This document shows, one piece after another, positions 24,924 to 33,328 of a DNA stretch of 64,000 nt. Under the pieces are notes generated by a model. It saw nothing but the letters and a program-made list of their open reading frames with translations. It made no database searches and had not been told where the DNA came from. Position 1 is the stretch's first letter. Each line of letters starts with the position of its first letter. This DNA is from JADJNY01 sp046349615. Its GTDB lineage: Bacteria > Planctomycetota > UBA1135 > GCA-002686595. The stretch lies in contig JAXMBZ010000003.1 of the NCBI GenBank assembly GCA_046349615.1, positions 482,887-546,886 on the forward strand, given 5' to 3'. The position numbers were made by a program, and so were the translations under genes.

Positions 24924-25720
24924 CCCAGGCCGTCCACGATCATCTGCCGCGTCACGCCGACGCGCTCGAGGTCGTCTCGCACGAGCTCGTGAACGGCCTC
25001 GGCGTAGCGCCGGATCTCGAACTGCGCGTCGGGCTTCAGGCGCTGCTCGAGGAAGTGGAGCACGCCCTGGAGGGAGACGGTCCAGTACGCCTGGCTGTAG
25101 AGGTTCTGCGGCAGGCACATCCGCGCGATCTCCTTCGCGACACCGCGTGCGATCCGCGCTTCATAGCGCTCGAACGCGAGTCGGCACTCCTCGGCCATCA
25201 GCGCATGCTCGCCTTCGTGATCGAAGCCCGCGGGAAGGTCGTGCGATGCCTGCTTGTTGCCGTGCGGCGGGTTCCCGCGGAAGGTGCGCGGCAGGTAGAA
25301 CTCGGGCGTCCACTGCACGTAGCGCCCCGAAACTTCGTTCCAACTGCAACCCTTGTCGGTGTCGAAGAGGACGTCGAAGACCTCGAGCGCGACCTCCTCG
25401 CCGTTCACCGTGTACTCGCGCCAACCGCTGCCGACCTGGTACTTGAACGCCTGCCGGAAGACGAAGAGCGGCGCCTTCCAGTGGAACGTGTAGAAGGAGT
25501 GGCGGTACGGCGACGTGTGACCGTGCTCCCACAGGAAGCGACAGAGCTTCTTGTCCTTCTCGTCGAACTCCGAGCGTTGCTTGTCGTAGGAGATGCGCGC
25601 GGCGTTGACCACCTTGAGGGCGTGGTCGGTCTGCATCCGATCGACGAGCGCGACGAAGCCGACGCCGTCGCCGAAGGTCTCGACGGCTCCCGGGGGAACT
25701 TTGAGCTGAGTGAGGCTCAT
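24920..25720 (-). CDS. thyX: flavin-dependent thymidylate synthase ThyX, variant active-site motif
   Basis: The protein has 266 residues. ThyX makes dTMP from dUMP with FAD, NADPH and methylene-tetrahydrofolate. Recognisable segments are HGHTSPYRHSFYTFHWKAP (67-84), FVFRQ, NEVSGRYV (128-135), LPQNLYSQAYWTVS, and QRLKPDAQFEIRRYA. The usual RHR of the RHRx7S signature reads KYQ here (93-95), and about 29 residues are inserted (96-124) before CSWNEVSGRY. No thyA is seen in the window. The gene overlaps the YdjY gene and follows the NAD(P)HX dehydratase gene by 8 bases. Confidence 0.9.
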   Translation of the reverse strand: MSLTQLKVPPGAVETFGDGVGFVALVDRMQTDHALKVVNAARISYDKQRSEFDEKDKKLCRFLWEHGHTSPYRHSFYTFHWKAPLFVFRQAFKYQVGSGWREYTVNGEEVALEVFDVLFDTDKGCSWNEVSGRYVQWTPEFYLPRTFRGNPPHGNKQASHDLPAGFDHEGEHALMAEECRLAFERYEARIARGVAKEIARMCLPQNLYSQAYWTVSLQGVLHFLEQRLKPDAQFEIRRYAEAVHELVRDDLERVGVTRQMIVDGLG

Positions 25721-25728
25721 GCGATGGA

Positions 25729-26724
25729 TCAGTCTAGCCTTGCGCTCTCACGAAGACGCTCCTGCGCAGCAGGCAGGAACTCGATCAGGTCCGAGGCGAC
25801 GAGACCGCGCGCACCGAGCCGCGCGCGCGCGAGGTCGCCCGCGAGGCCGTGCACGTGGACCGCGGCACACACCGCGTCCCACGGCGTCCACGCGGGGTCG
25901 ATGCCCGTCCGGCATGCCGCCAGGTAGGCGCCCAGGATGCCGGCGAGGACGTCCCCGGCCCCCGCCGTCGCCATGCCGGGGTTGCCCGTCGCGTTGACAT
26001 ACACGCGCTCCCCGTGGGCGACTACCGTCGCGCGGCCTTTCAAGCAGCAGATCGCCCTCGTGCGCGAGCTCAGCTCGCGCGCGGCGACGATGCGTTCGCG
26101 GCCGTCGCTCGGGACGGCACGGCCGAGGAGCCGCGCGGCCTCGCCCGGATGCGGTGTAAGGACGAGCGGAGCTTCGACGCGCTTCAGCGGCACGAGGTCG
26201 TCGGCGAGCGCGTTGAGCGCGTCCGCGTCGAGCACGAGCGGTGTGCGCTCCGCCTCGGCGAGCAGGACGGCGAGGAGTCGGCGCGTCGTGGGTGTGTTGC
26301 CGAGCCCCGGCCCCGCGACGCGCGCGTGATCCGGCGCGGGTGAGTCGGAGGAGCGCGAGCGCAGGAGGCTTCGGAAGGCGCGCTCCCCTTCGTAGTGCGC
26401 GAAGATCGCCTCGGGCGCCGTCGCGGGCACGACGTGCGCGAGGACGGTCGAGTCGGTGGCGAGCGTGACGAGCCCGGCGCCCGCGCGCTGGGCCGCGCGC
26501 GCGACGAGGACGGCGGCGCCGGGCATCGCGTCACTGCCACACCACGCGAACACGCGCCCCGCGAGCCCCTTGTGCGCGTCGAGCGGAAGCTCCGGAGCCG
26601 GACGCAATCGCCACGCCGCCTCGCGCGGCGCGAGATCGCGCGCTTCAGTCGCGCGAGTTCGACGCGCGCGGGCGCCGGCGGCCGCCGCGCTCCCTCTCGG
26701 GCTGCGGTTCGAGCGACGTTTCAC
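25729..26724 (-). CDS. nnrD: ADP/ATP-dependent NAD(P)H-hydrate dehydratase
   Basis: The protein has 331 residues from GTG 26724, which overlaps the asparaginase stop (GTGA). It repairs damaged NAD(P)HX in the cytoplasm. Ribokinase-like fold motifs are present: VAGPGLGNT, VLDADALNAL, LVLTPHPGEAARLLG, CCLKGRATVVAHGE and NPGMATAGAGDVLAGILGAYL. The fused epimerase (NnrE) domain common in other bacteria is absent; the first 70 residues are Arg/Ala-rich and unlike it. It sits between the asparaginase gene and thyX. Confidence 0.93.
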   Translation of the reverse strand: MKRRSNRSPRGSAAAAGARARRTRATEARDLAPREAAWRLRPAPELPLDAHKGLAGRVFAWCGSDAMPGAAVLVARAAQRAGAGLVTLATDSTVLAHVVPATAPEAIFAHYEGERAFRSLLRSRSSDSPAPDHARVAGPGLGNTPTTRRLLAVLLAEAERTPLVLDADALNALADDLVPLKRVEAPLVLTPHPGEAARLLGRAVPSDGRERIVAARELSSRTRAICCLKGRATVVAHGERVYVNATGNPGMATAGAGDVLAGILGAYLAACRTGIDPAWTPWDAVCAAVHVHGLAGDLARARLGARGLVASDLIEFLPAAQERLRESARLD

Positions 26725-27731
26725 ACGAGCACCTCCGTTCGGCCGACGTCGAGCCCGGCCCAGTTCCTGAGGCGCCGCTCCTCCCACTCCTCGAGCGCGA
26801 CGAGTTCCTCGGCGGACGCGAAGCCGAAGCGGCGGAGGAGCGCGACGATCACGGCATGGAGCGCGCGCGCTCCGCCGTCGTCGATCTTGATCGCGAGCCC
26901 GCGTCCAGCACCGCGCACGCCGATCGCGTAGACGGCCTCCGCGCCGATCTTGGGGAACAGCCGACCGTGCGTGACACGCGCGAGGTCCGTGCAGATGCGT
27001 TCGTGACGCCCGGCGATCAACTCGGGGAAACGCTCGACGGCGCCGAGCATGCGCTCGCACGCGGCGCGCCTCGCCGGAGCGAGCCCCTGCGGATTCGCGA
27101 CGCGCGCGTACGCCGTCGCGAGCGCGGAGAGCGGCATGCGGAAAGTCGGTGCGCTGCAGCCGTCGATCGCGATCGACACGTCCTCGTCGCGCACTCCCGA
27201 CACCTCGACGAGCGCGCGACGCACGAGTTGCTGACCGGGGCTCGCGGGGTCGAGGTAGCGCTCGACCGGGGCGCCGAGGTGCCGCGCGAGCGCGAGGAAG
27301 CCCGCGTGCTTCCCCGAGCAGTTGTTGTGCAGGCTCGTGAACCGCTCGCCGCGCTCCTTGAGCCGCGCGCGCGCCTCGGGGTCGCCCGGAGGCTGCGGTC
27401 CGCACTGGAGGTGACGCACGTCGAGTTCGAGCCGCGCGAGGATCCGCGCGACACGCTCCGTGTGCTGCGGCTCCGCATTGTGCGACGAGATGGCGAGCGC
27501 GAGATCGGCCTCGTCGTACCCGAACCGCTCCGCGGCACCGGTCTCCACGAGCGGCAGCGCCTGGAGGCACTTGACCGCGCTCCGCGAGAAGATCGGCGCG
27601 CCGAACGCTCCGGAGCCCTCGAGCACCGTCCCGTCCGCGTCGACGAGCGCCCAGCTCCCGCGGTGCTGCGACTCGGCGGCTTCGCCGCGCACGACGCGCA
27701 CGAGCACGGGGTTGTCGGGGTAGCTCGTCAT
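26721..27731 (-). CDS. ReAV-like L-asparaginase (asparaginase II, Rhizobium etli type)
   Basis: The protein has 336 residues, the usual length. It hydrolyses asparagine to aspartate and ammonia. The ReAV-type serine-lysine pair is at Ser51 and Lys54 (SRSAVKCLQALP), and the zinc-associated residues are at Cys138 and Lys141 (NNCSGKHAGF) and Cys192 (DGCSAPTF). It is unrelated to the E. coli AnsA/AnsB fold. First gene of the minus-strand run that continues to the inositol-phosphate synthase gene, with its stop overlapping the nnrD start. Confidence 0.93.
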   Translation of the reverse strand: MTSYPDNPVLVRVVRGEAAESQHRGSWALVDADGTVLEGSGAFGAPIFSRSAVKCLQALPLVETGAAERFGYDEADLALAISSHNAEPQHTERVARILARLELDVRHLQCGPQPPGDPEARARLKERGERFTSLHNNCSGKHAGFLALARHLGAPVERYLDPASPGQQLVRRALVEVSGVRDEDVSIAIDGCSAPTFRMPLSALATAYARVANPQGLAPARRAACERMLGAVERFPELIAGRHERICTDLARVTHGRLFPKIGAEAVYAIGVRGAGRGLAIKIDDGGARALHAVIVALLRRFGFASAEELVALEEWEERRLRNWAGLDVGRTEVLV

Positions 27732-27910
27732 CGAGGTCGGCGCCGGATCGGAGGGCTCGGTCGGCTCGGTCGAGCCGGGCCCATCCTAGCGTCGCACGGC
27801 CCCGCGCTTCGATGCGGTGGATTCGACGCACGCGCGCCTCGGTCGCACGCCCCCTTCCAACCCGCGGCGCGATAGCGCACGATCGGTGGACTCACGTCGG
27901 TGAGGTTCCG

Positions 27911-28381
27911 ATGGCGCCGGAGAAGGACGAACTCGCGATGGTCGACATGGAGCTCGGGCGGATCGTGATCCGCGAGGGCTCCGAGCAGCAGTTCATCTAC
28001 CTGCGCGAGGTGCACGGAGCGCGCGGGTTTCCGATCGTCATCGGCACGGCGGAAGCGTGCGAGATCCGGCGCGTCGTCCAGAGCATCGAATCGGAGCGCC
28101 CGCTGACGCACCAACTCGCGTTCGAAGCGATCCGTGCGCTCGGCGGCCGGATCCAGCGCGTCGAGATCGTCGACCTCCGCCACAACACGTTCTTCGCCCG
28201 GCTCGTGCTCCAGGCCGGCGACGGCGAGGTGGTCGTCGACGCGCGACCGAGCGACGCGCTCGCGCTCGCGCTCCGCGCAAGGTGTCCCGTACGTGTCGCG
28301 GAGCACGTCCTGGTGGACGTGCGCAACGACAAGAGCGGCCCCGACGCGCTCCCTTCCGGACCCGCGGCGATGCCCGAGTAG
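27911..28381 (+). CDS. bifunctional nuclease-family protein (DUF151)
   Basis: The protein has 156 residues from ATG 27911, with GAGG a few bases upstream. The DUF151/BFN motifs are FPIVIGTAEACEIRRVV, RPLTHQLAFEAIRALGG, NTFFARLVL, and VVDARPSDALALALRARCPV. Plant and mycobacterial members have RNase and DNase activity or redox-related roles; the bacterial role is not settled. It is monocistronic, followed after 43 bases by a tRNA gene. Confidence 0.92.
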   Translation: MAPEKDELAMVDMELGRIVIREGSEQQFIYLREVHGARGFPIVIGTAEACEIRRVVQSIESERPLTHQLAFEAIRALGGRIQRVEIVDLRHNTFFARLVLQAGDGEVVVDARPSDALALALRARCPVRVAEHVLVDVRNDKSGPDALPSGPAAMPE

Positions 28382-28424
28382 GCGCCTGGACCCCTGCGCG
28401 GCACGCGCGTACCCTGCGCCCCAC

Positions 28425-28512
28425 GGAGGCGTGGCAGAGCGGCCGAATGCGGCGGTTTTGAAAACCGCTGTGTCGCAAGGCACCGGGGGTTCGAATCCCT
28501 CCGCCTCCGCCA
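28425..28512 (+). tRNA. tRNA-Ser (anticodon TGA)
   Basis: This is an 88-base class II tRNA. The acceptor stem GGAGGCG (28425-28431) pairs with CGCCTCC (28502-28508). The anticodon stem GCGGT/ACCGC holds the loop TTTGAAA with anticodon TGA. A long variable arm is followed by the T-loop GGTTCGAATCC. Discriminator G and an encoded CCA end the gene. Confidence 0.97.
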
Positions 28513-28540
28513 TCCGCGCCGCCCCCGAGCGGGCAGCGCC

Positions 28541-28569
28541 TTGTGACCGACCGCCCGCGCCAGTAGGAT
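28541..28569 (+). promoter_or_regulatory. sigma-70-type promoter of tRNA-Ser(GCT)
   Basis: TTGTGA (28541-28546) and TAGGAT (28564-28569) are separated by 17 bases, and the mature tRNA begins 15 bases further on. This placement is right for a stable-RNA promoter, and the hexamers are identical to those before fabI. Confidence 0.6.
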
Positions 28570-28583
28570 CCCAGCCCCTTTGC

Positions 28584-28676
28584 GGAGAGATGGCAGAGTG
28601 GCCGATCGCGCCGGCTTGCTAAGCCGGTGAGTCCGAAATTCGGGCTCCGAGGGTTCGAATCCCTCTCTCTCCGCCA
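28584..28676 (+). tRNA. tRNA-Ser (anticodon GCT)
   Basis: This is a 93-base class II tRNA. The acceptor GGAGAGA (28584-28590) pairs with TCTCTCC (28666-28672). The anticodon stem CCGGC/GCCGG holds TTGCTAA with anticodon GCT. A long variable arm and GGTTCGAATCC T-loop are present, with G discriminator and encoded CCA. It lies 71 bases after the TGA isoacceptor. Confidence 0.97.
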
Positions 28677-28715
28677 GTCCCTCGTCCTCGGTCGATTTCG
28701 TTCGGACGAACCCAC

Positions 28716-29237
28716 GTGCACGCACCCTCGGTGCAATTCGGCGGAAGAGGCTCGCGCGCCCGACCGGGCGTCCCGAGTCGCGCGGCGCTCCCCGTCGGCC
28801 TGCTCGCCGTCCTCTGCATGGGCTGTGCGGCGAAGCGCGAGCTCGTGATCCTCTCCGAGCCGTCGGGCGCGCAGGTCCGCCTCGACAACCAGGTCGTCGG
28901 CTGGACCCCCTACACGACGACGTTCGAGGCCTACGGCACGCGGCGCGTCACGCTCTACCGCGAGGGGTATCGCAGCCTCTCGCTCCTCGCCGACCTGCGG
29001 CCGCCCTGGTACGGCGTCTTCCCGTTCGACATCTTCAGCGAGATCCTGATTCCGGTCGGCTGGAGGGATCGCCACGTCGTCGAGATGCGCCTCGAGCCCG
29101 AGAGCGGCGAGGTGACGGAGCCCGACCTCGAGTTCGTGCTCCAGCGCGCCGAGTCGCTGCGCATGGCGACGCCGGAGGGACCGCTGCGCAAGCCGCAGCC
29201 GGCGGCGCCGCCGCCGAAGGATGGGGCGCCGCATTGA
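28716..29237 (+). CDS. PEGA-domain lipoprotein
   Basis: The protein has 173 residues. The hydrophobic LPVGLLAVLCMGC gives Cys37 as a likely lipidated residue. A PEGA-type surface domain follows: VILSEPSGAQVRLDNQVVGW, TPYTTTFEAYGTRRVTLYREGY. The C-terminal part (PWYGVFPFDIFSEILIP) resembles planctomycete envelope proteins, and the end is proline-rich. The first 25 residues before the hydrophobic core are Arg-rich, so the true start could be later. It overlaps the first codons upstream of murD. Confidence 0.8.
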   Translation: MHAPSVQFGGRGSRARPGVPSRAALPVGLLAVLCMGCAAKRELVILSEPSGAQVRLDNQVVGWTPYTTTFEAYGTRRVTLYREGYRSLSLLADLRPPWYGVFPFDIFSEILIPVGWRDRHVVEMRLEPESGEVTEPDLEFVLQRAESLRMATPEGPLRKPQPAAPPPKDGAPH

Positions 29238-29262
29238 CTCGACGCCGCGCGGGGAGCATGAG

Positions 29263-30663
29263 ATGAGCCCCATGCGTACCACCCCGCTCGACTACGAAGG
29301 TCTCGACGTCACGGTCATGGGTCTCGGCCTCTTCGGAGGCGGAGCCACCGTCGCGCGGCATCTGCGCCGACTCGGCGCGCGCGTGACGGTCACGGACCAA
29401 CGCTCCGCGAACGAGCTCGAGCCCGCGGTCAAGGCGCTCGCCGACGTCGACCTGCGCTTCGTGCTCGGTGAGCACCGCACGGAGGATTTCACCCGCGCCG
29501 GGCTCGTCGTCGCCAACCCGGCGGTCTCGCCGAAGAGCCCGTACCTCGCGGCCGCGCGCGCCGCGGGGGTGCCGATCACCTCGGAGACCGCGCTTTTCCT
29601 CGAGAGCTGCCCCGCTCGCATCGCGGCGATCACGGGGACGCAGGGCAAGAGCTCGACGTGCCACATCCTGCACCAATTGCTGCGTTCCGCAGGGCTCCAG
29701 GCGCACCTCGGAGGGAACATCGGCCGGTCGCTGCTCGACGACGTCGAGCAGATGCGGGCGGACGACGTCGTGGTGCTCGAGATCTCCTCCTATCAACTCG
29801 AGGTGCTGCCGCCCGAGCTCGGCACGCCGGAGAACCGGCCGCGCGTCGAGTCGGTTTGCGCCGTGAACGTCCTGCCGGACCACCTCGAGCGGCACGGCTC
29901 GATGGAGGCGTACGCCGCCGCGAAGCAGCGCGTGCTCGAGCTCGCGCTCGCCGCCGGTGGGACCGCCGTCCTGCCTGCGGAGGACGAGTGGACCTCGCGC
30001 TGGCGGCCGGCCGGGCTCCGCCGCATCGATGCGTGGTTCGAGCGTGAGTCGAACGTCGGACTCGCCTTCGGCGGCGGCGAGTTCAGGCTCGACGGGAGTC
30101 CGCTCGGACGCATCGAGGAGCTTCGCCTCCCAGGCGCGTTCCAGCGCAACAACACCTTGCTGGCGCTCGGCATGGCACGGCGGCTCGGCGCCGACCCGGC
30201 GCGGCTCTCGGCTGCGATCCCCGAACTGCGCGGACTTCCCCACCGGCTCGAAGACCTCGGGTTGTTCGAGGGCCATCGCGTCATCGACAACGGGGTCTCG
30301 ACGACGCCCGATTCCACCCTCTCCGCCGTCCTCTCGATGCGGCCCGGGTTCACGCTCCTCGTCGGAGGCAAGGCGAAGGACCTGCCCATCGAGCCGCTCG
30401 CCGAGGCCTGCCGCGGACGGGTCCGCAGCGTGATCGTGTTCGGGGCGGCCGGCCCCGTGCTCGCGCCGGCGTTCGAAGCTGCCGGGGTCGAGACCCACGT
30501 CGAACCGACGGTGCGCTCCGCGGTCGAGCGCGCCTTCGAGACGATGCTCGCCGGGGAGGAACTGCTCTTCTCCCCCGCCTGCGCGAGCTTCGATGCGTAC
30601 CTCAACTTCCGCGAGCGCGCGCTCGACTTCCGCGCAGCGCTTCCTCGGACCTCCGAGGCCTGA
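29263..30663 (+). CDS. murD: UDP-N-acetylmuramoylalanine-D-glutamate ligase
   Basis: The protein has 466 residues from ATG 29263, with GGGGAG seven bases upstream. It adds D-glutamate to UDP-MurNAc-L-Ala in the cytoplasm during peptidoglycan synthesis. The Mur ligase P-loop GTQGKSST lies at 125-132; the N-terminal Rossmann part has VMGLGLFGGG (18-27). Central-domain motifs are EISSYQLE and VNVLPDHLERHG, and the C-terminal domain has VIDNGVSTTPDST and LLVGGKAKDLP. It stands apart from other mur and dcw-cluster genes, so cell-wall genes are scattered in this genome. Confidence 0.95.
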   Translation: MSPMRTTPLDYEGLDVTVMGLGLFGGGATVARHLRRLGARVTVTDQRSANELEPAVKALADVDLRFVLGEHRTEDFTRAGLVVANPAVSPKSPYLAAARAAGVPITSETALFLESCPARIAAITGTQGKSSTCHILHQLLRSAGLQAHLGGNIGRSLLDDVEQMRADDVVVLEISSYQLEVLPPELGTPENRPRVESVCAVNVLPDHLERHGSMEAYAAAKQRVLELALAAGGTAVLPAEDEWTSRWRPAGLRRIDAWFERESNVGLAFGGGEFRLDGSPLGRIEELRLPGAFQRNNTLLALGMARRLGADPARLSAAIPELRGLPHRLEDLGLFEGHRVIDNGVSTTPDSTLSAVLSMRPGFTLLVGGKAKDLPIEPLAEACRGRVRSVIVFGAAGPVLAPAFEAAGVETHVEPTVRSAVERAFETMLAGEELLFSPACASFDAYLNFRERALDFRAALPRTSEA

Positions 30664-30778
30664 CCCACCCAGAACGTCGTCTCCGCCTCGGTCCGCGAGG
30701 ACGTCGTCCCCGGACCGGCTCGACGCCCGGCCCCGGGGGCGCTATAGCTAGCTGAGGCCCTCGACCGATCCCCGCAGC

Positions 30779-31309
30779 ATGCTCTGCCAGAACTGCCAGA
30801 AGAACCCCGCCAAGGTCCACGTCACCGACGTCGAGCTCCGCACCGAGGGGACCGCCGCCGACGCTCCGCCGACCTTCCAGGAACGACACGTCTGCGAGGC
30901 GTGCGCGGAGACGATGGACCTCCCGGCGATGGCCGCGCCGAAGAAGAGCACGCAGGAGATTTGGAAGCTGCTCCAGATGGCGGCGCAGCAGACCCGCAAC
31001 AAGAAGAGCGGGCCCTCCTGCCCCGACTGCGGGATGACCCTGGACGAGTTTCGCAAGAAGGGCCGCCTGGGTTGCGCGCGCGACTACGAGGTCTTCAAGG
31101 CACACATCGTCGACATCCTCGAGCGCGTGCACGGAGCGCGGCGCCACGTCGGCCGGATCCCGGGCGGTCAGGTCGAGAAGGTGGACGGAAGGCACCGTCT
31201 GGTCGAGCTCCGCCGTGAACTCGAGAACGCGATCCGCGACGAAGCCTACGAACGCGCCGCGCACCTGCGCGACGAGATCAAGGCGCTCGAGACCCCGCGC
31301 GAAGGCTGA
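30779..31309 (+). CDS. McsA-like UvrB/UvrC-motif zinc protein
   Basis: The protein has 176 residues. The start MLCQNCQKNPAKVHVTDV is characteristic of McsA. Four CxxC-type pairs follow (CQNC, CEAC, CPDC, and GCARDY), likely binding zinc. The C-terminal helix LVELRRELENAIRDEAYERA is the UVR motif. McsA activates the protein-arginine kinase McsB, which marks substrates for ClpCP. No McsB or CtsR gene is in this window, and clpC is about 2 kb away beyond a minus-strand gene. The kinase partner is therefore unproven here. Confidence 0.88.
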   Translation: MLCQNCQKNPAKVHVTDVELRTEGTAADAPPTFQERHVCEACAETMDLPAMAAPKKSTQEIWKLLQMAAQQTRNKKSGPSCPDCGMTLDEFRKKGRLGCARDYEVFKAHIVDILERVHGARRHVGRIPGGQVEKVDGRHRLVELRRELENAIRDEAYERAAHLRDEIKALETPREG

Positions 31310-31321
31310 CCCCGCGCGCCG

Positions 31322-33007
31322 TCAAGGGCGGCGCCGGCTCAGATCGACGATCCAGTACCGCGGCGTCTCGAGGACGCGTTCGAACGACCGCGCGACCACG
31401 CCGAGGCCGGGTGTACGCTCGGCTTCGTCGCGCCCGACGACCGCGTAGCGGAAGCCGTAGGGTGCGAGCGCGCTCACGACGACGTCCGCGTCCGTCGCGG
31501 CGAGCGTCTCTTGGTACGCGCGCCAGCGCGGCGCGACCACGTCGGCCGGCGCGAAGTTGTAGATGCCGCCGTTGCGCGCGACGAGCCCCGGCCGCGGGAC
31601 GTTGCCGCCGACGACGCGGTCCCAGGTGTCGTTCGACGCGAAGACGGGCTCGTCCGACCGCGTGCGCTCCGCGAGGAAGCGCCCGACCTCCGCGCCGCCT
31701 TCCGCCTGGTTCTCGGCGAACACCCGCGATCGAGTCAGACACAGCAGCGCGCCCCGTCCGGCGAACCATGGGGCGATCGCAGCACAAGCGGCGAGCGCCG
31801 GCAGGGACCAGCGGCCCCATCGGAAGGGGCGCGAGCGCGCCGCGAACGCGAGCGCGAGCGCGTAGAAGAGGAACCCGTATCGCCACGAGAACGGACGCCA
31901 GAAGGTCATCAGGAAGCCCGCGCCGAGCAGAGCCAGACCGACCAGCACCATGGAGGAGAGGAGCAGCGAAGGCGCGCGCTCGCTCGATCCTCGATTCGAG
32001 CGCCAGGCGACCATCAGCAGCAGCAGGAGCGTGGGACCGAGCCACCACGCCGAGCCGGCGAGGGGCGCGCTCCCCGACAAGGTCGTGAGGTTGCGAAGCA
32101 CTCCGGCCGCGCGCTCCGCGAGCTCTTCGGATGCGCCCGACTCGACGATCGCAGCCCCTCGTCCGCGCCCGGTTCCCGAAAGTCGAAGGAGGTGAACGCC
32201 GAGCACGAGCGCAGCAGGCGAGGCTCCCAGGACGGTCCACAGCGCGGAGCGCCGCGCGCGCAGCCCCCACACGATCACGGCCGCCGTGATCCAGGGCAGG
32301 TGCCCGTACCAAGTGATCCCGGCGAGCCCGAGCGCTCCCCCCCCGGCGAGCGCCCAGCGCACCTTCCCCGTGCGCTCAGCGCGGAAGCAGGCACCCAGTC
32401 CGAGGAACACGGCCGCCAGCGAGGCGTTGAACGGGTTGGGCAGGTACGCGAACCCCTCCGAGGGCGCGTAGAAGAAGAACGGCAGCGCGAGCGCCCCCCA
32501 GACAGCGCGGCGTGCGTCCACGAAGGCGCGCAGCATCCAGGCGAAGGAGGAGCCCAGCAACACCAGGACGAGCGGCGATACCGCCCACATCACCCAGAAC
32601 AGCGAGGCTCCGAGGACCACCGGCAGCGCGAGCACCAGGTGGAACACGAAGGGGTAGATCGTGGGCACTCGGAGCAGCGGATCTTCGAGCCACGCGCCCT
32701 CCGCGACGCGGGCGACCTTCGCGGTGTGCCACGCGACGTCCGACATGAGCCAGCAGGTCGGGGTCGGTTGCGCGAGGAGCACACCGGCGATGAGCCCGTA
32801 GAACGCGCCGCCGGCGAACGCGACGGCGCGCTCGCTCGCGTCGACCGGCGCGATGACCCCGAATGCGACGACGAGTCCCAACGCGGTGAGGAGGATCGGC
32901 GCGAGCGGGCCGTCCGTTCCGTTCCGCGCGAGAACCCAGGCGACGGGCAGAGCCGTGCACACGGCCCCGACGAGCCATCGCGGAAGGAACGACCGGTCCT
33001 GATCCAT
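31322..33007 (-). CDS. polytopic membrane protein, GT-C-like
   Basis: The protein has 561 residues and about 11 or 12 hydrophobic segments. The early loop TCWLMSDVAWHTAKVARVAEG and AWLEDPLLRVPTIYPFVFHL fits the first-loop region of GT-C glycosyltransferases, including the acidic pair and a following proline-rich amphipathic stretch. A soluble C-terminal part of about 130 residues follows (NQAEGGAEVGRFLAERTRSD onward). I cannot assign a specific enzyme. It converges with the McsA-like gene, 12 bases between stops. Confidence 0.75.
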   Translation of the reverse strand: MDQDRSFLPRWLVGAVCTALPVAWVLARNGTDGPLAPILLTALGLVVAFGVIAPVDASERAVAFAGGAFYGLIAGVLLAQPTPTCWLMSDVAWHTAKVARVAEGAWLEDPLLRVPTIYPFVFHLVLALPVVLGASLFWVMWAVSPLVLVLLGSSFAWMLRAFVDARRAVWGALALPFFFYAPSEGFAYLPNPFNASLAAVFLGLGACFRAERTGKVRWALAGGGALGLAGITWYGHLPWITAAVIVWGLRARRSALWTVLGASPAALVLGVHLLRLSGTGRGRGAAIVESGASEELAERAAGVLRNLTTLSGSAPLAGSAWWLGPTLLLLLMVAWRSNRGSSERAPSLLLSSMVLVGLALLGAGFLMTFWRPFSWRYGFLFYALALAFAARSRPFRWGRWSLPALAACAAIAPWFAGRGALLCLTRSRVFAENQAEGGAEVGRFLAERTRSDEPVFASNDTWDRVVGGNVPRPGLVARNGGIYNFAPADVVAPRWRAYQETLAATDADVVVSALAPYGFRYAVVGRDEAERTPGLGVVARSFERVLETPRYWIVDLSRRRP

Positions 33008-33328
33008 GCGGCCTGTGTGCGCGCGACTTGAGAGCTTTCCAGGGGAAATGCAGAGCGCGCGCGGGACCCGTTCAGCCGCGCACCGTTGCGCGCGAGCTTC
33101 GCGTACGGCGCTCACGCGGACAAGGACCTTCCTCACGTCGCCCGCCGCGATCCACGCGATGGAACCCGATGCAGAAGTTCCTACGCTGGGCTCGGTAGAT
33201 GCTCCGGGCGTAAACCTCGGGGCTCTTGAAGGTCGACACTCTGGAATTAGCTACGATCCCTCCCCCCCGCGGCCGCCCTTGGGGCCCCGCCGGGATTCTC
33301 ACCGCAACAGGCGACAGCCGAGGACACC
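33008..33328. other. intergenic region upstream of clpC
   Basis: This 321-base gap has no convincing coding frame on either strand. It holds the clpC promoter candidate at 33226-33253. I see no CIRCE-type or CtsR-type repeat in it. Confidence 0.4.
33226..33253 (+). promoter_or_regulatory. promoter candidate for clpC
   Basis: TTGAAG (33226-33231) is followed after 16 bases by TAGCTA (33248-33253), 76 bases before the clpC start. Spacing is one base short of ideal, and the match is moderate. Confidence 0.35.

Noticed and set aside
33008..33328. A CIRCE or CtsR operator before clpC
   Set aside because: No inverted or direct repeat of the expected form was seen.
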